This document shows positions 42,118 to 50,400 of a DNA stretch of 64,000 nucleotides, piece by piece. The notes below the pieces were generated by a model. That model was not told the origin of the DNA. It saw nothing but the letters and a program-made list of their open reading frames with translations, and made no database searches. The translations under genes and the position numbers were made by a program. This DNA comes from Bradyrhizobium sp. SK17 (GTDB taxonomy: Bacteria; Pseudomonadota; Alphaproteobacteria; Rhizobiales; Xanthobacteraceae), in NCBI RefSeq assembly GCF_002831585.1, contig NZ_CP025113.1, positions 3,177,001 to 3,241,000 on the forward strand, given 5' to 3'. Each line of letters starts with the position of its first letter. Positions within the stretch are counted from its first letter, which is position 1.

Positions 42118-43365
42118 TCAAATCGGATGATGATGCGGTCGGAACATGCGGCCCTTCTCGGTCACCAGCACCACGGCGAGCGCGGCCAGTGTGCAGAGGA
42201 AGAAGCCGGTCGCGAACGGCCCCAGCGTGCCGTCGTAGTCCTGGCCGATCGTGGTGCCGACGCCGATCCCGAGCAGCGTGGTGATGGTACCGTAGAGCGA
42301 GGAGGCGGTGCCGGCGATCTTGCCCTGCGGTTCCATCGCAAGCGCGGTGAAATTCGCCATCATCAGCCCGAACGCGAACATCATCAGGCCCGACAGCACC
42401 ATGAACAGCGGCAGCGACAGCGTGCCGGTCTTCACCGTGAGGAACAGCACCCCTGCGACCACGACAAAGCCCGTCAGCGCGGCGTGCGAGATCACGCGCA
42501 TGCCGATGCGGCCGACGATCCGCGAATTGAGGAAGCCGGCGATCGCAACGCCGACCGCGCAGGCCGCGAAGGCGACCGGGAAATAATGTCCGAGCTTGAA
42601 GATCTCGGTGAAGATCTGCTGCGACGAGAACACGAAGGCGAACAGCGAGCCCTGCACGCCGCCGGCGGCGAGCGCATAGCCGAGTGTCTGCCGGTTGGTG
42701 ACGGTCTGGCGGAACGCCGACAGCACGTCCGGGATCGCCAGCGACTTGCGCAGCTCCTTCGGCAGCGTCTCCGGCATCCGCATCGCGCTCCAGGCCAGCG
42801 CGACCACGCCGTAGATCATCAGCAGCACGAAGATGCCGCGCCAGTGGGTCAGCAGCATCACCGCCTGGCCGAATGACGGCGCGATCACGGGCACTGCGAT
42901 GAACACCATCATCGCCAGCGACATCACGCTCGCCATCCGCCGACCGGCGTAGCAGTCGCGCACGATCGAGGTCGCAATCACGCGGGTTGCCGCAGTGCCG
43001 AGCCCTTGCAGCGCGCGCGCCAAAAGCAACGTCTCGAACGAGGGCGCCATGATCGCGAGCAGGCCGGCGATGGTGTAGACGGTCATGCCGCCGAGCAGCA
43101 CCGGGCGGCGGCCGAAGCGGTCCGACAGCGGGCCCATCACGAACTGGCCGACGCCGAAGCCGACCAGGAAGATCGACAGCACCATTTGCGGGCGGTTGGC
43201 GTCGGCGATCTGGAACGCGGAGCGGATGTTCGGCAGCGCCGGCAGCATCATGTCCATCGCCAGCGGGTTCAGCGCCATGATCGAGGCGATGACGACGACG
43301 AATTCAGGAAAGCCCATCGGGCGGTGGCCTGAGGAAACCCAGGCATCGGCATTGATGTCAGACAC
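42118..43365 (-). CDS. Multidrug efflux MFS transporter, Bcr/CflA family
   Basis: 415 aa, about 12 membrane segments. Motif A of MFS drug-proton antiporters is GPLSDRFGRRPVLLGG after helix 2, and the N-terminal MMLPALPNIRSAFQ is the Bcr/CflA hallmark of a helix-1 end. ARALQGLGTAATRVIATSIVRDCY matches motif B of the family. Likely a proton-driven exporter of small drugs or sulfonamide-like compounds in the inner membrane. ATG at 43365; the divergent gap of 279 bases to the next MFS gene contains no further gene. Confidence 0.92.
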   Translation of the reverse strand: MSDINADAWVSSGHRPMGFPEFVVVIASIMALNPLAMDMMLPALPNIRSAFQIADANRPQMVLSIFLVGFGVGQFVMGPLSDRFGRRPVLLGGMTVYTIAGLLAIMAPSFETLLLARALQGLGTAATRVIATSIVRDCYAGRRMASVMSLAMMVFIAVPVIAPSFGQAVMLLTHWRGIFVLLMIYGVVALAWSAMRMPETLPKELRKSLAIPDVLSAFRQTVTNRQTLGYALAAGGVQGSLFAFVFSSQQIFTEIFKLGHYFPVAFAACAVGVAIAGFLNSRIVGRIGMRVISHAALTGFVVVAGVLFLTVKTGTLSLPLFMVLSGLMMFAFGLMMANFTALAMEPQGKIAGTASSLYGTITTLLGIGVGTTIGQDYDGTLGPFATGFFLCTLAALAVVLVTEKGRMFRPHHHPI

Positions 43366-43644
43366 TTATGACCTCTTGGAGAGCCTCCGATCATAATGGC
43401 GTTGCTGCGTTGCACAATCGGCGTTTCGAGATGGGAGACCGTCGGCGAGGGCTGAGGTCGTCAGGTCATGGAACCGGACCGCGGGCCCTGGTCAGGGTAT
43501 TATCGTTGCTGCTGCAACTATTTAACTCGTGCCGCGCGAAAACCTCTGCTATCCCGGTACCAGCATCCGTGCGGGGCGGGCGCATCGCGCCGATCATGCC
43601 GGCACGGCCAAGAACTGATTCAAGAACGGGTTTGGGGAGGCCAT

Positions 43645-44979
43645 ATGTCCATCGAAATGTCCGCGCGTTCGCGCGGCGCGGAACTGTCGGATGAGGAACG
43701 CAAGGTCCTCACCGCAACGCTCGTCGGCACCACCATCGAGTGGTACGATTTCTTCGTCTACGCCCAGGCGGCGGGCCTGGTGTTCGGCGCGCTGTTCTTC
43801 GCGCCGATGAACGCGAACAATCCGCTGCTGGCACAGATCGTCTCGTTTGCGACGCTCGGCCTGTCCTTCCTGTTCCGTCCGCTCGGCGCCATCGTCTGCG
43901 GCCATCTCGGCGACCGCTTCGGGCGCAAGAACATGCTGGTGGTCACGCTGCTGTTGATGGGGGCGGCGACCGCGCTGGTCGGCCTGCTGCCGACCTACGC
44001 GCAGATCGGCGCCTGGGCGCCGGCACTGCTTATTCTCCTGCGCATCCTGCAAGGCTTCTCGGCCGGCGGCGAATGGGGTGGCGCGGCGCTGATGTCGGTG
44101 GAATCGGCGCCGGTCGATCGGCGCAGCTTCTTCGGCTCGTTCCCGCAGATCGGCACGCCGCTCGGCATGATCCTGGCGACCGGCGTGCTGTGGGTGCTCA
44201 CCGCGACGCTCGGCAAGCAGGCGATGATGGAGTGGGGCTGGCGGATTCCGTTCCTGCTGTCGATCCTCCTGATCGTCGTCGGCATCGTGATCCGCCGCAC
44301 CGTGGAGGAGTCGCCGGTGTTCAAGGCGATGCAGCGCCGGCACCGCGAATCCTCCGCGCCGCTACGTGATCTGATGCGCAATCACAGCAAGGAGATTTTC
44401 CGCACCGCGCTGATCTTCATGGCCAACAATGCGGCCGGCTACATCCTGATCGCGTTCCTGATCAGCTATGGCGCCAATACGCTGAAGATGCCGTCCGAGC
44501 AGCTGCTGCTGATCGGTACGCTGGCGGCGGTGAGCTGGTTCGTCTTCACGCTGGTCGGCGGTATCCTCGGCGACAAGATCGGCCGCGTGCGTTGCTTCCA
44601 GATCGGCTACACGCTGATGGTGCTGTGGGCGGTGCCGATGTGGTTTTTGATCGACAGCAAGAATCTCCTGCTGTTCTTCGTCAGTGCCGTCGGCCTCACT
44701 GTCGCGCTCGGCCTGTCCTACGGCCCGCAGGCGGCGCTCTATGCCGAGCTGTTTCCGGCCAAGGTGCGCTATTCCGGCGTCTCGATCGGCTACGCGCTCG
44801 GCGCCATCTTCGGCGGCGCCTTCGCCCCGATGATCGCGCAATGGATCATCGGTACCTACGGCGAGTCCTGGCGCGTCGGCGTCTACATCGCGGTGCTGGC
44901 GCTGATCTCGCTGATCACGGTGTCGACGATCAAGGACCCGCAGGGTGTCGATCTGAACGTCGACGACGCGAAAGCGTGA
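43645..44979 (+). CDS. MFS transporter, metabolite:H+ symporter (MHS) family
   Basis: 444 aa with about 12 helices. The N-terminal GTTIEWYDFFVYAQAAGL and GDRFGRKNMLVVTLLLMG, plus LRILQGFSAGGEWGGA, are diagnostic of MHS transporters such as ShiA, KgtP and ProP, which import organic acids or osmolytes with protons. GGAVL-type central loop with RRTVEESPVFKAM is normal. The ATG at 43645 follows GGGGAGG; the open frame upstream to 43468 has no RBS. Substrate cannot be deduced. Monocistronic. Confidence 0.93.
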   Translation: MSIEMSARSRGAELSDEERKVLTATLVGTTIEWYDFFVYAQAAGLVFGALFFAPMNANNPLLAQIVSFATLGLSFLFRPLGAIVCGHLGDRFGRKNMLVVTLLLMGAATALVGLLPTYAQIGAWAPALLILLRILQGFSAGGEWGGAALMSVESAPVDRRSFFGSFPQIGTPLGMILATGVLWVLTATLGKQAMMEWGWRIPFLLSILLIVVGIVIRRTVEESPVFKAMQRRHRESSAPLRDLMRNHSKEIFRTALIFMANNAAGYILIAFLISYGANTLKMPSEQLLLIGTLAAVSWFVFTLVGGILGDKIGRVRCFQIGYTLMVLWAVPMWFLIDSKNLLLFFVSAVGLTVALGLSYGPQAALYAELFPAKVRYSGVSIGYALGAIFGGAFAPMIAQWIIGTYGESWRVGVYIAVLALISLITVSTIKDPQGVDLNVDDAKA

Positions 44980-44992
44980 GAGAAGAGCCGTA

Positions 44993-45110
44993 GGGCGGAT
45001 TAGCCCATCGAGTCCGCGCAAAGCGCGGCCCGACGACAGGCTCCGGCGCAATCCGCCGCGGTCTCTGCGTTGCGGTGGATTACGCTACGCTAATCCACCC
45101 TACGCAGCGG
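44993..45110. repeat. Dispersed palindromic repeat (GTAGGGCGGATTAGC type)
   Basis: GTAGGGCGGATTAGC at the left end is inverted at the right end as GCTAATCCACCCTAC. In between AATCCGCCGC and GCGGTGGATT add a second arm. The element occupies the gap between the convergent MHS transporter and DUF3829 genes. It is the fourth distinct type of such repeats in the window. Confidence 0.75.
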
Positions 45111-45117
45111 CGGTCCT

Positions 45118-46068
45118 TCAGATCCGGGCGCCGCGGTTGTAGCCGTCGACGAGCTGATTGTAGTCGCGCATCAGCCGGGCCGGCGATCCTTCCACCATCC
45201 AGCCCGCGCCGGCGTTGCTCAGCATCATCTTCTCACCCGAGTTGTAAGGCACCTTGTCGCGAACGCGGCGCATCAGTTGCTTCGCCGTGGTGAGGAATGA
45301 CTTGGCGCTGCCGATGAACATCGAGCCGAGCTTGACGTCGCCGTCCTTGCCCGAGGCCTCTTCGGTTGCCTTCACCGTGGCCTCATACTCGTTGAGCGCC
45401 TGGGTGATCGCGTCGATGTCGGGTTTGTCGGCCTGCTCTGCGCGAAGCACGCGCTTGGCCTGGATCATCAGCGCCTCGACATAATAGTGCGATTTGCGGC
45501 CTTCGCTTGCCTCGATCGCGGCCAGTTGCTCTGCGGCACGCTTGTCATTGATCGCCTCGACGCCGGCGCGCAGCGCCTTGTCGGCGCTGGCGAACGCATC
45601 CCAGGCCGCGACCAGGCGCGGATGCAGCGCCTTGCCCTTGGCCATCTTGTCGTCCTTGTAATTCTCCTGGGTGTAGTAGTCGTCCGTCTCCTTCAACAGC
45701 GGCTCGAGCGTAGTGACGGCCGCAACATATGCATTCGCGGCGGCTTCAAGCCCGGCATCGTGCGGCTCCGCCGCATTGGCGGCCGCGACGCTCGTCTTGC
45801 AGTCGGACGTGTCGTAGATCGTGTAGGTGCCGTAGATGATCCGCTCTTTGCACGTCGGACCGCTCTTGGCGGCCCAGGAAAAGTACCGGTCGCGGGATTC
45901 GTAGGATCGCGCCGAGAGACGGTTGATGCACCCGACATAGGCATTCATCTTTTGCGTCAGTTGCGCGGAGGAGGCGCCCGCCGACGATGCCGGCGGGGCC
46001 TGCTGGGCCGCGGCCGGTTCGAGCAACGCAATGACGGCCGCAATCAGAAGGAAAGAGGTATTTCGCAT
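45118..46068 (-). CDS. DUF3829/YiiG-like secreted protein
   Basis: 316 aa. Signal peptide of about 21 residues (FLLIAAVIALLEPAAAQ) and a Pro/Ser/Ala linker. The rest is a helical domain with conserved-looking KMNAYVGCINRLSARSYESRDRYFSW, CKERIIYG and DYYTQENYKDDKMAKGKALHPRLVAAWDAF, which correspond to the DUF3829 family. Four Cys in the mature part could form disulfides in the periplasm. Function unknown. The region between it and the next gene (46069-46251) shows nothing definite. Confidence 0.82.
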   Translation of the reverse strand: MRNTSFLLIAAVIALLEPAAAQQAPPASSAGASSAQLTQKMNAYVGCINRLSARSYESRDRYFSWAAKSGPTCKERIIYGTYTIYDTSDCKTSVAAANAAEPHDAGLEAAANAYVAAVTTLEPLLKETDDYYTQENYKDDKMAKGKALHPRLVAAWDAFASADKALRAGVEAINDKRAAEQLAAIEASEGRKSHYYVEALMIQAKRVLRAEQADKPDIDAITQALNEYEATVKATEEASGKDGDVKLGSMFIGSAKSFLTTAKQLMRRVRDKVPYNSGEKMMLSNAGAGWMVEGSPARLMRDYNQLVDGYNRGARI

Positions 46069-46251
46069 CAGGAGTTTGCCCTTGTCTCAGCCGGGAGTTG
46101 GCCGCCCCGGTCTAGGAAGCTTGTGTGACGGCAGAAGGTGACGCCACGGGCCTCCGCCGGCGCCGCGTCGTACACTATCGACGGACTTGTTTGTCGCCTA
46201 CCGGCCAAAATCCGTTCGATCGATCGTCGGAACCCGGCGTGTAACGCGCGC

Positions 46252-46887
46252 CTATTTGACCCCAAGCATCGCCTTCAGCTTCAGTACCGCGCTGTCGGGC
46301 GTCGTCAACACCTCGCGGCCGGTGACCTCGGCGACGCGCGCGGCGGCCGGCGCCATGCTGTACTGGGCGAGCGCGATCAGGTCGCAGTCGCGCAGATCCT
46401 TGCTGGCCTCGACCACGATGCGATCGTGCTCGGCGCGGTCGCCGCCGTCGAGTGCCGCCAGGGCGCCCTCGGCGAGTTTTGGCACCAGCGTGACCTCGGA
46501 CGGAAATTCCGGCGGCATCGACACCAACGTCGGCGGGAAGGTGGAGAGCAGGCCGATCCGCTTTCCCTTGGCGACCGCCTGTTCGATCATCGCCTCGTTC
46601 GGCTTCAAGACCGGCATCGGCGCGTGCGTGCGCGCCACCGCCTCGATGCAGGGCCCGAATGCCGAACAGGTGAACAGGATGCCGTCGGCGCCGGTGCTGG
46701 CCGCATATTGGCCCATCGCCAGAAAGCGTTCCGTCATGCGCTCGGAGAGCTTGCCGTCGCGCGCGAGGTCGGCGGAGAGGCTGTCATCGAGCAGGTTCAT
46801 CAGCCGCGCCTCCGGCCAATGCCGCGCGAACGAGGCCTCGATCGGCACGATCGAGTGCTTCAGGGCGTGAATGAGGGTGATGCGCAT
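46252..46887 (-). CDS. Asp/Glu racemase superfamily protein (arylmalonate-decarboxylase-like)
   Basis: 211 aa. The N-terminal RITLIHALKHSIVPIEASF and first active-site loop GILFTCSAFGPCI (Cys present) follow the Asp/Glu/hydantoin racemase fold. The second catalytic Cys, normally near 'LGCTH', is not there: LIALAQYSMAPAA has Tyr/Ser instead. One-Cys members are arylmalonate decarboxylases or maleate isomerase-related enzymes, so racemisation is unlikely. It is followed downstream by a dispersed repeat and then the Aap-like operon on the same strand, 164 bases away. Confidence 0.82.
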   Translation of the reverse strand: MRITLIHALKHSIVPIEASFARHWPEARLMNLLDDSLSADLARDGKLSERMTERFLAMGQYAASTGADGILFTCSAFGPCIEAVARTHAPMPVLKPNEAMIEQAVAKGKRIGLLSTFPPTLVSMPPEFPSEVTLVPKLAEGALAALDGGDRAEHDRIVVEASKDLRDCDLIALAQYSMAPAAARVAEVTGREVLTTPDSAVLKLKAMLGVK

Positions 46888-46899
46888 GAGGTCTTTCTT

Positions 46900-47046
46900 C
46901 TCCCTCTCCCCGCTTTTCGCGGGAGAGGGTTGGGGTGAGGGGCTCTATCGTCGTAACAGGTCAGAAAGGGATATGCGGAGACTCCCCCTCACCCGTCATT
47001 CAAGCTTTGCTTGAATGACGACCTCTCCCCGCAAGCGGGGCGAGGT
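46900..47046. repeat. Dispersed palindromic repeat, copy 2 (inverted relative to 13196-13350)
   Basis: Both ends carry CTCTCCCCGC...GCGGGGAGAGG-type hairpins; the middle has GCGGAGACTCCCCCTCACCC, the reverse complement of the middle of copy 1. An additional perfect hairpin TCATTCAAG-CTTTG-CTTGAATGA (47000-47019 approx.) is nested here and not in copy 1, indicating that a smaller repeat has entered it. It lies between the racemase-like gene and aapJ-like gene. Confidence 0.7.
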
Positions 47047-47051
47047 GGAGA

Positions 47052-48062
47052 TCACTTGAACGGGATCGCGTACATCAACCCGCCCTTGCTCCAGGTGGCA
47101 TTGAGGCCGCGGTCGAGCTTCAAGGGGCTCGCCTTGCCGACATTGCGCTCGAAGATCTCGCCGTAATTGCCTCCGGCCTTGATCGCCGCGACCAGCCATT
47201 TGTTGTCGAGGCCGAGCCGCGAGCCGAGATCGCCCGACACGCCGAGCAGGCGCTGGATTGCCGGGGCCTGCGACTTCGTCATCTCGTCGGCGTTCGACTG
47301 GGTGACGCCGAGCTCCTCGGCCTCGACCAGGCCGTAATGCAGCCAGGTCACGATGTCGCTCCAGACCTCGTCGCCGTTGCGGGTGAACGGGCCGAGCGGC
47401 TCCTTGCTGATGGTCAGCGGCAGCACGACGTAATCGTCGGGCTTCGGTGCTGCGGTCGCGACCGCGCCGGCGAGCGCGGAGGCGTCCTGGGTCATGGCAT
47501 CGCAGCGGCCGCCGAAGAAGGCCTGGTACATGGTGTCGGGCCGGTCGAACACCAAAGGCTTCCAGTCGATGCCGTTGGCGCGGCCGTAGTCGCCGAGCGT
47601 CACCTCATGGGTGGTGCCCTGGGCGACGCAGACGGTGGCGCCCTTGAGATCCTTCGGCTCCTTCACGCCGAGGTCCTTCTTCACCACGAAGCCCTGGCCG
47701 TCGTAGAAATTGACCGGGCCCTGGCGCAGCCCGAGCGTGGTGCCGCGCAGATAGGTTTGCGTCGAATTGCGGTACAGCACGTCGATCTCGCCGGACTGCA
47801 ACGCGGTGAAGCGGTTCTGCGCGGTCAGTGCGACATAGCGCACCTTGGCGGGATCGCCGAGCACGCCGGCCGCAAGCGCGCGACAATAGTCGACGTCGAG
47901 GCCCTTGAAGTTGCCCTGCGAGTCCGGCGCCGAGAAGCCGGCGAAGCCGGTGGAAACGCCGCACACCAGCGTGCCGCGCTGCTTGACGGTGTCGAGCGTT
48001 GCCGCGCTTGCGCTCGCGATGCTCGCGACAAGAACGGTTGCGGTGATCAATGCCCTGTACAT
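47052..48062 (-). CDS. aapJ: General L-amino acid ABC transporter binding protein (AapJ-like)
   Basis: Type 2 periplasmic binding protein of 336 aa (SBP_bac_3 fold). Signal peptide ITATVLVASIASASA, mature start TLDTVKQRGTLVCGVSTGFAGFS. DSQGNFKGLDVDYCRALAAG and YRNSTQTYLRGT are characteristic of AapJ/BztA. Excellent ribosome binding site (AGGAGGAGG). It is in a leftward operon behind the aminotransferase and the RpiR regulator, while the permease genes aapQ and aapM are divergent beyond the regulator. AapJ proteins bind a wide range of L-amino acids; the context may mean a specialised amine substrate. Confidence 0.92.
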   Translation of the reverse strand: MYRALITATVLVASIASASAATLDTVKQRGTLVCGVSTGFAGFSAPDSQGNFKGLDVDYCRALAAGVLGDPAKVRYVALTAQNRFTALQSGEIDVLYRNSTQTYLRGTTLGLRQGPVNFYDGQGFVVKKDLGVKEPKDLKGATVCVAQGTTHEVTLGDYGRANGIDWKPLVFDRPDTMYQAFFGGRCDAMTQDASALAGAVATAAPKPDDYVVLPLTISKEPLGPFTRNGDEVWSDIVTWLHYGLVEAEELGVTQSNADEMTKSQAPAIQRLLGVSGDLGSRLGLDNKWLVAAIKAGGNYGEIFERNVGKASPLKLDRGLNATWSKGGLMYAIPFK

Positions 48063-48074
48063 TCTGTCCTCCTC

Positions 48075-49424
48075 CTAGTGACCAACGTCCTTCAATGCGC
48101 TGTCGACCGCAGCGCCGAGCCTTTCGACGATCATGTCGATGTCGCCGGAAGTCGTGATATAGGGCGGGGCGAGCAACACATGGTCGCCGCGCTGGCCGTC
48201 TGCGGTGCCGCCGGACGGATAGCAGGCAAGTCCGCCCGCGAAGGCCGCGGACTTGATGCGCTGATGCAGCTTGAGCTTGGGATCGAACGGCTGGCGGGTG
48301 CCGCGATCGGCGACCAGCTCGATCGCCCAGAACAGGCCCCGGCCCCTGATGTCGCCGACATGGCGGTGATTGCCGAAGCGTTCGGTGAGCCGCTGCTCGA
48401 GCTGGCGGCCGCGCTCCTTGACCTGGTCGAGCAAATTCTCCTCCGCGATCGTCTTCTGCACTTCGAGCGCCGCGGCGCAGGCGAGCGGATGCGCCAGATA
48501 GGTGTGGCCGTGCTGGAATGCGCCCGAGCCGTCCCGCACGGTGTCGACGATGCGGTCGCTCGCGAGCATCGCGCCGATCGGCTGATAGCCGCCGCCGAGA
48601 CCCTTGGCGATCGCCTGGATGTCGGGCGCGATGCCTTCCTGCTCCCAGGCATGCAGCGTGCCAGTGCGGCCCATGCCGCACATCACCTCGTCGAGGATCA
48701 GGAGCGCGCCGTGGCGATTGCAGATATCGCGCACCGCCTTGAAGTAACCCTCCGGCGCAGGCACGCAGCCGGCGGTAGCGCCGACCACCGGCTCGGCGAT
48801 GAAGGCCGCGACATTCTCAGGGCCGATCCGTTGGAATTCGGCTTCGAGTTCGGCGGCGAGCCGCGCCACGAAGGCGGCCTCCGATTCATCGTCGCGCTTC
48901 TCGTGATAGGCGAAGGCCGGGGTGACATGGCTGAACGCAGGCGACAGCAGCGGCGCGTAGGGTTCGCGACGCCAGGCATTGCCGCCGGCCGACAGCGCGC
49001 CGAGCGTGTTGCCGTGATAGCTCTGCTTGCGGGCGATGAAGCGGGCGCGCTTCGGCTCGCCGCGCTCGATGAAATATTGGCGCGCCAGCTTGATCGAAGC
49101 CTCGATCGCCTCGGAGCCGCCGCTGACGAAATAGACATAGCCGAGACCGCCGGGCTCGTGGCCGACCAGCCGTTCGGCGAGCTCTTCCGCGGGTGCGGAG
49201 GAGAAGAAACCGGTATGGGCATAGGCGAGCGTGGAGGCCTGCCTGGCGATCGCGGCCAGGATGCGCGGATGCTGGTGGCCGAGGCAGGACACGGCGGCGC
49301 CGCCCGAGGAATCCAGGATGCGACGGCCGTCCTCGGCGATCAGAAAGACGCCGTCGCCGCCTACCGCCTTCGGCGGGGTTTCGCGCAGGCTGCGATGCAT
49401 CACGCGGCTCTTGTTGGCGCTCAT
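48075..49424 (-). CDS. Class III (omega-type) PLP aminotransferase
   Basis: 449 aa, aspartate aminotransferase superfamily fold-type I class III. SCLGHQHPRILAAI is near residue 47, the SGGSEAIEASIKLARQYF PLP-phosphate region near residue 101, EVMCGMGRTG the PLP-ring Asp/Glu region (LILDEVMCG), and AKGLGGGYQPIGAM contains the Schiff-base Lys. Transfers an amino group from an amine or omega-amino acid to pyruvate or 2-oxoglutarate. The ATG at 49424 overlaps the RpiR stop (ATGA), showing that regulator, enzyme and binding protein form one operon. It may process the amine imported by the Aap-like system. Confidence 0.92.
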   Translation of the reverse strand: MSANKSRVMHRSLRETPPKAVGGDGVFLIAEDGRRILDSSGGAAVSCLGHQHPRILAAIARQASTLAYAHTGFFSSAPAEELAERLVGHEPGGLGYVYFVSGGSEAIEASIKLARQYFIERGEPKRARFIARKQSYHGNTLGALSAGGNAWRREPYAPLLSPAFSHVTPAFAYHEKRDDESEAAFVARLAAELEAEFQRIGPENVAAFIAEPVVGATAGCVPAPEGYFKAVRDICNRHGALLILDEVMCGMGRTGTLHAWEQEGIAPDIQAIAKGLGGGYQPIGAMLASDRIVDTVRDGSGAFQHGHTYLAHPLACAAALEVQKTIAEENLLDQVKERGRQLEQRLTERFGNHRHVGDIRGRGLFWAIELVADRGTRQPFDPKLKLHQRIKSAAFAGGLACYPSGGTADGQRGDHVLLAPPYITTSGDIDMIVERLGAAVDSALKDVGH

Positions 49425-50305
49425 GACAGTGATCCTTTCTCGACAAAATACTGCGAGGTCTCGGCAAGCCGGCCCTCGGTCGCCTCCAGCTTGCGCTTTG
49501 CGCCCGCGCCGCCCAGCGTGAAGCAGACGGCGGCCAACGACTGCGCCACCGCGATCGCGCCGGTGAGGCTCGGGAAGAACCCCGGGGAGGAAGCGGCCTC
49601 GAACAGCAGCAGATGGTCGGCGCCTTCGGCCATTGGCGCGCTGATCGTGTCGGCGATCGCGATCAGCGTCGCGCGGGCCTGGTGCGCCGCGCGGGCGGTT
49701 TCGACGCTGGCAATGGAGTAGGGCGCAAAGCCGATCACGACTACCGCGTCCTCGGTGCGGAAGGCGCCGTGGTCGAGATCGAACGGGCCGGAACCGCCGA
49801 CCAACAGCACGGCGTCCGGGCGGAACAGGCGAAGCTGGTAGGTCAGGAGTTCCGCCACGCCGCGGCAACTGCGAAAGCCGGTGATCCAGATCCGGTTCGC
49901 CGCGTGCAGTGCACGCGCGGCGTCCGCGATCGCGCTCGCTGAAATCCGCGTGAGGCCGGCGGCCTCCGCCTCCAGCTTGTCGTGGACCAGTTTGACATCG
50001 GCATTGGGCCCGACACGGCGGCTTTTGGCCCGGCCGGAGAAGGGTGAACCCTGCGCCGGCCGGCGCGCCTCGGTGAGTGCGGCGCGCAATTCGTCCCAGC
50101 CGGTGTAGCCGAGCGCCTTTGCAAGTCGGGTAAAGGAGGCGGGATCGGCGCCGGCGACGGAGGCAAGCTCGCGCATCGAGCGCGTCGTGGCGTCGTAATC
50201 ATTGGCTGCGACAAACCGACCGACCTCCTGCAACCGCATTGGCAGCGACGGCAATGCGCTGCACAATTCGTTGAGGGGCGATGGTTTCGGCTGAGCCTGG
50301 GCCAT
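49421..50305 (-). CDS. MurR/RpiR family transcriptional regulator (HTH + SIS domain)
   Basis: 294 aa from the ATG at 50305. The N-terminal HTH_6 domain runs to about residue 75 (TTRSMRELASVAGADPASFTRLAKALGYTGWDEL). The C-terminal SIS domain, usually binding a phosphosugar, begins near WITGFRSCRGVAELLTYQL and continues with VVVIGFAPYSIASVETARAA. An upstream start at 50323 would overlap the 12-bp inverted repeat (50310-50346), so 50305 is preferred. Divergent to aapQ. RpiR members near amino-acid genes (HutR-like) act as repressors responding to pathway metabolites. Confidence 0.92.
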   Translation of the reverse strand: MAQAQPKPSPLNELCSALPSLPMRLQEVGRFVAANDYDATTRSMRELASVAGADPASFTRLAKALGYTGWDELRAALTEARRPAQGSPFSGRAKSRRVGPNADVKLVHDKLEAEAAGLTRISASAIADAARALHAANRIWITGFRSCRGVAELLTYQLRLFRPDAVLLVGGSGPFDLDHGAFRTEDAVVVIGFAPYSIASVETARAAHQARATLIAIADTISAPMAEGADHLLLFEAASSPGFFPSLTGAIAVAQSLAAVCFTLGGAGAKRKLEATEGRLAETSQYFVEKGSLS

Positions 50306-50309
50306 GAAA

Positions 50310-50346
50310 CATATGTTGCACAATTATCAATTTGGTGCAACATATG
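50310..50346. promoter_or_regulatory. 12-bp perfect inverted repeat in the RpiR/aapQ divergent promoter
   Basis: CATATGTTGCAC (50310-50321) and GTGCAACATATG (50335-50346) are perfect inverted copies, separated by 13 bases that contain AATT twice. The site starts 5 bases before the regulator start and ends 54 bases before the preferred aapQ start. Arms of this length are strong for an operator; RpiR-type regulators bind such long dyads. Autorepression plus control of aapQM is likely. Confidence 0.65.
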
Positions 50347-50400
50347 ATGCGCGCATACAGCGCATGGCAGAAGATCGTTTCTCACCGGGATCCTCGTGCT

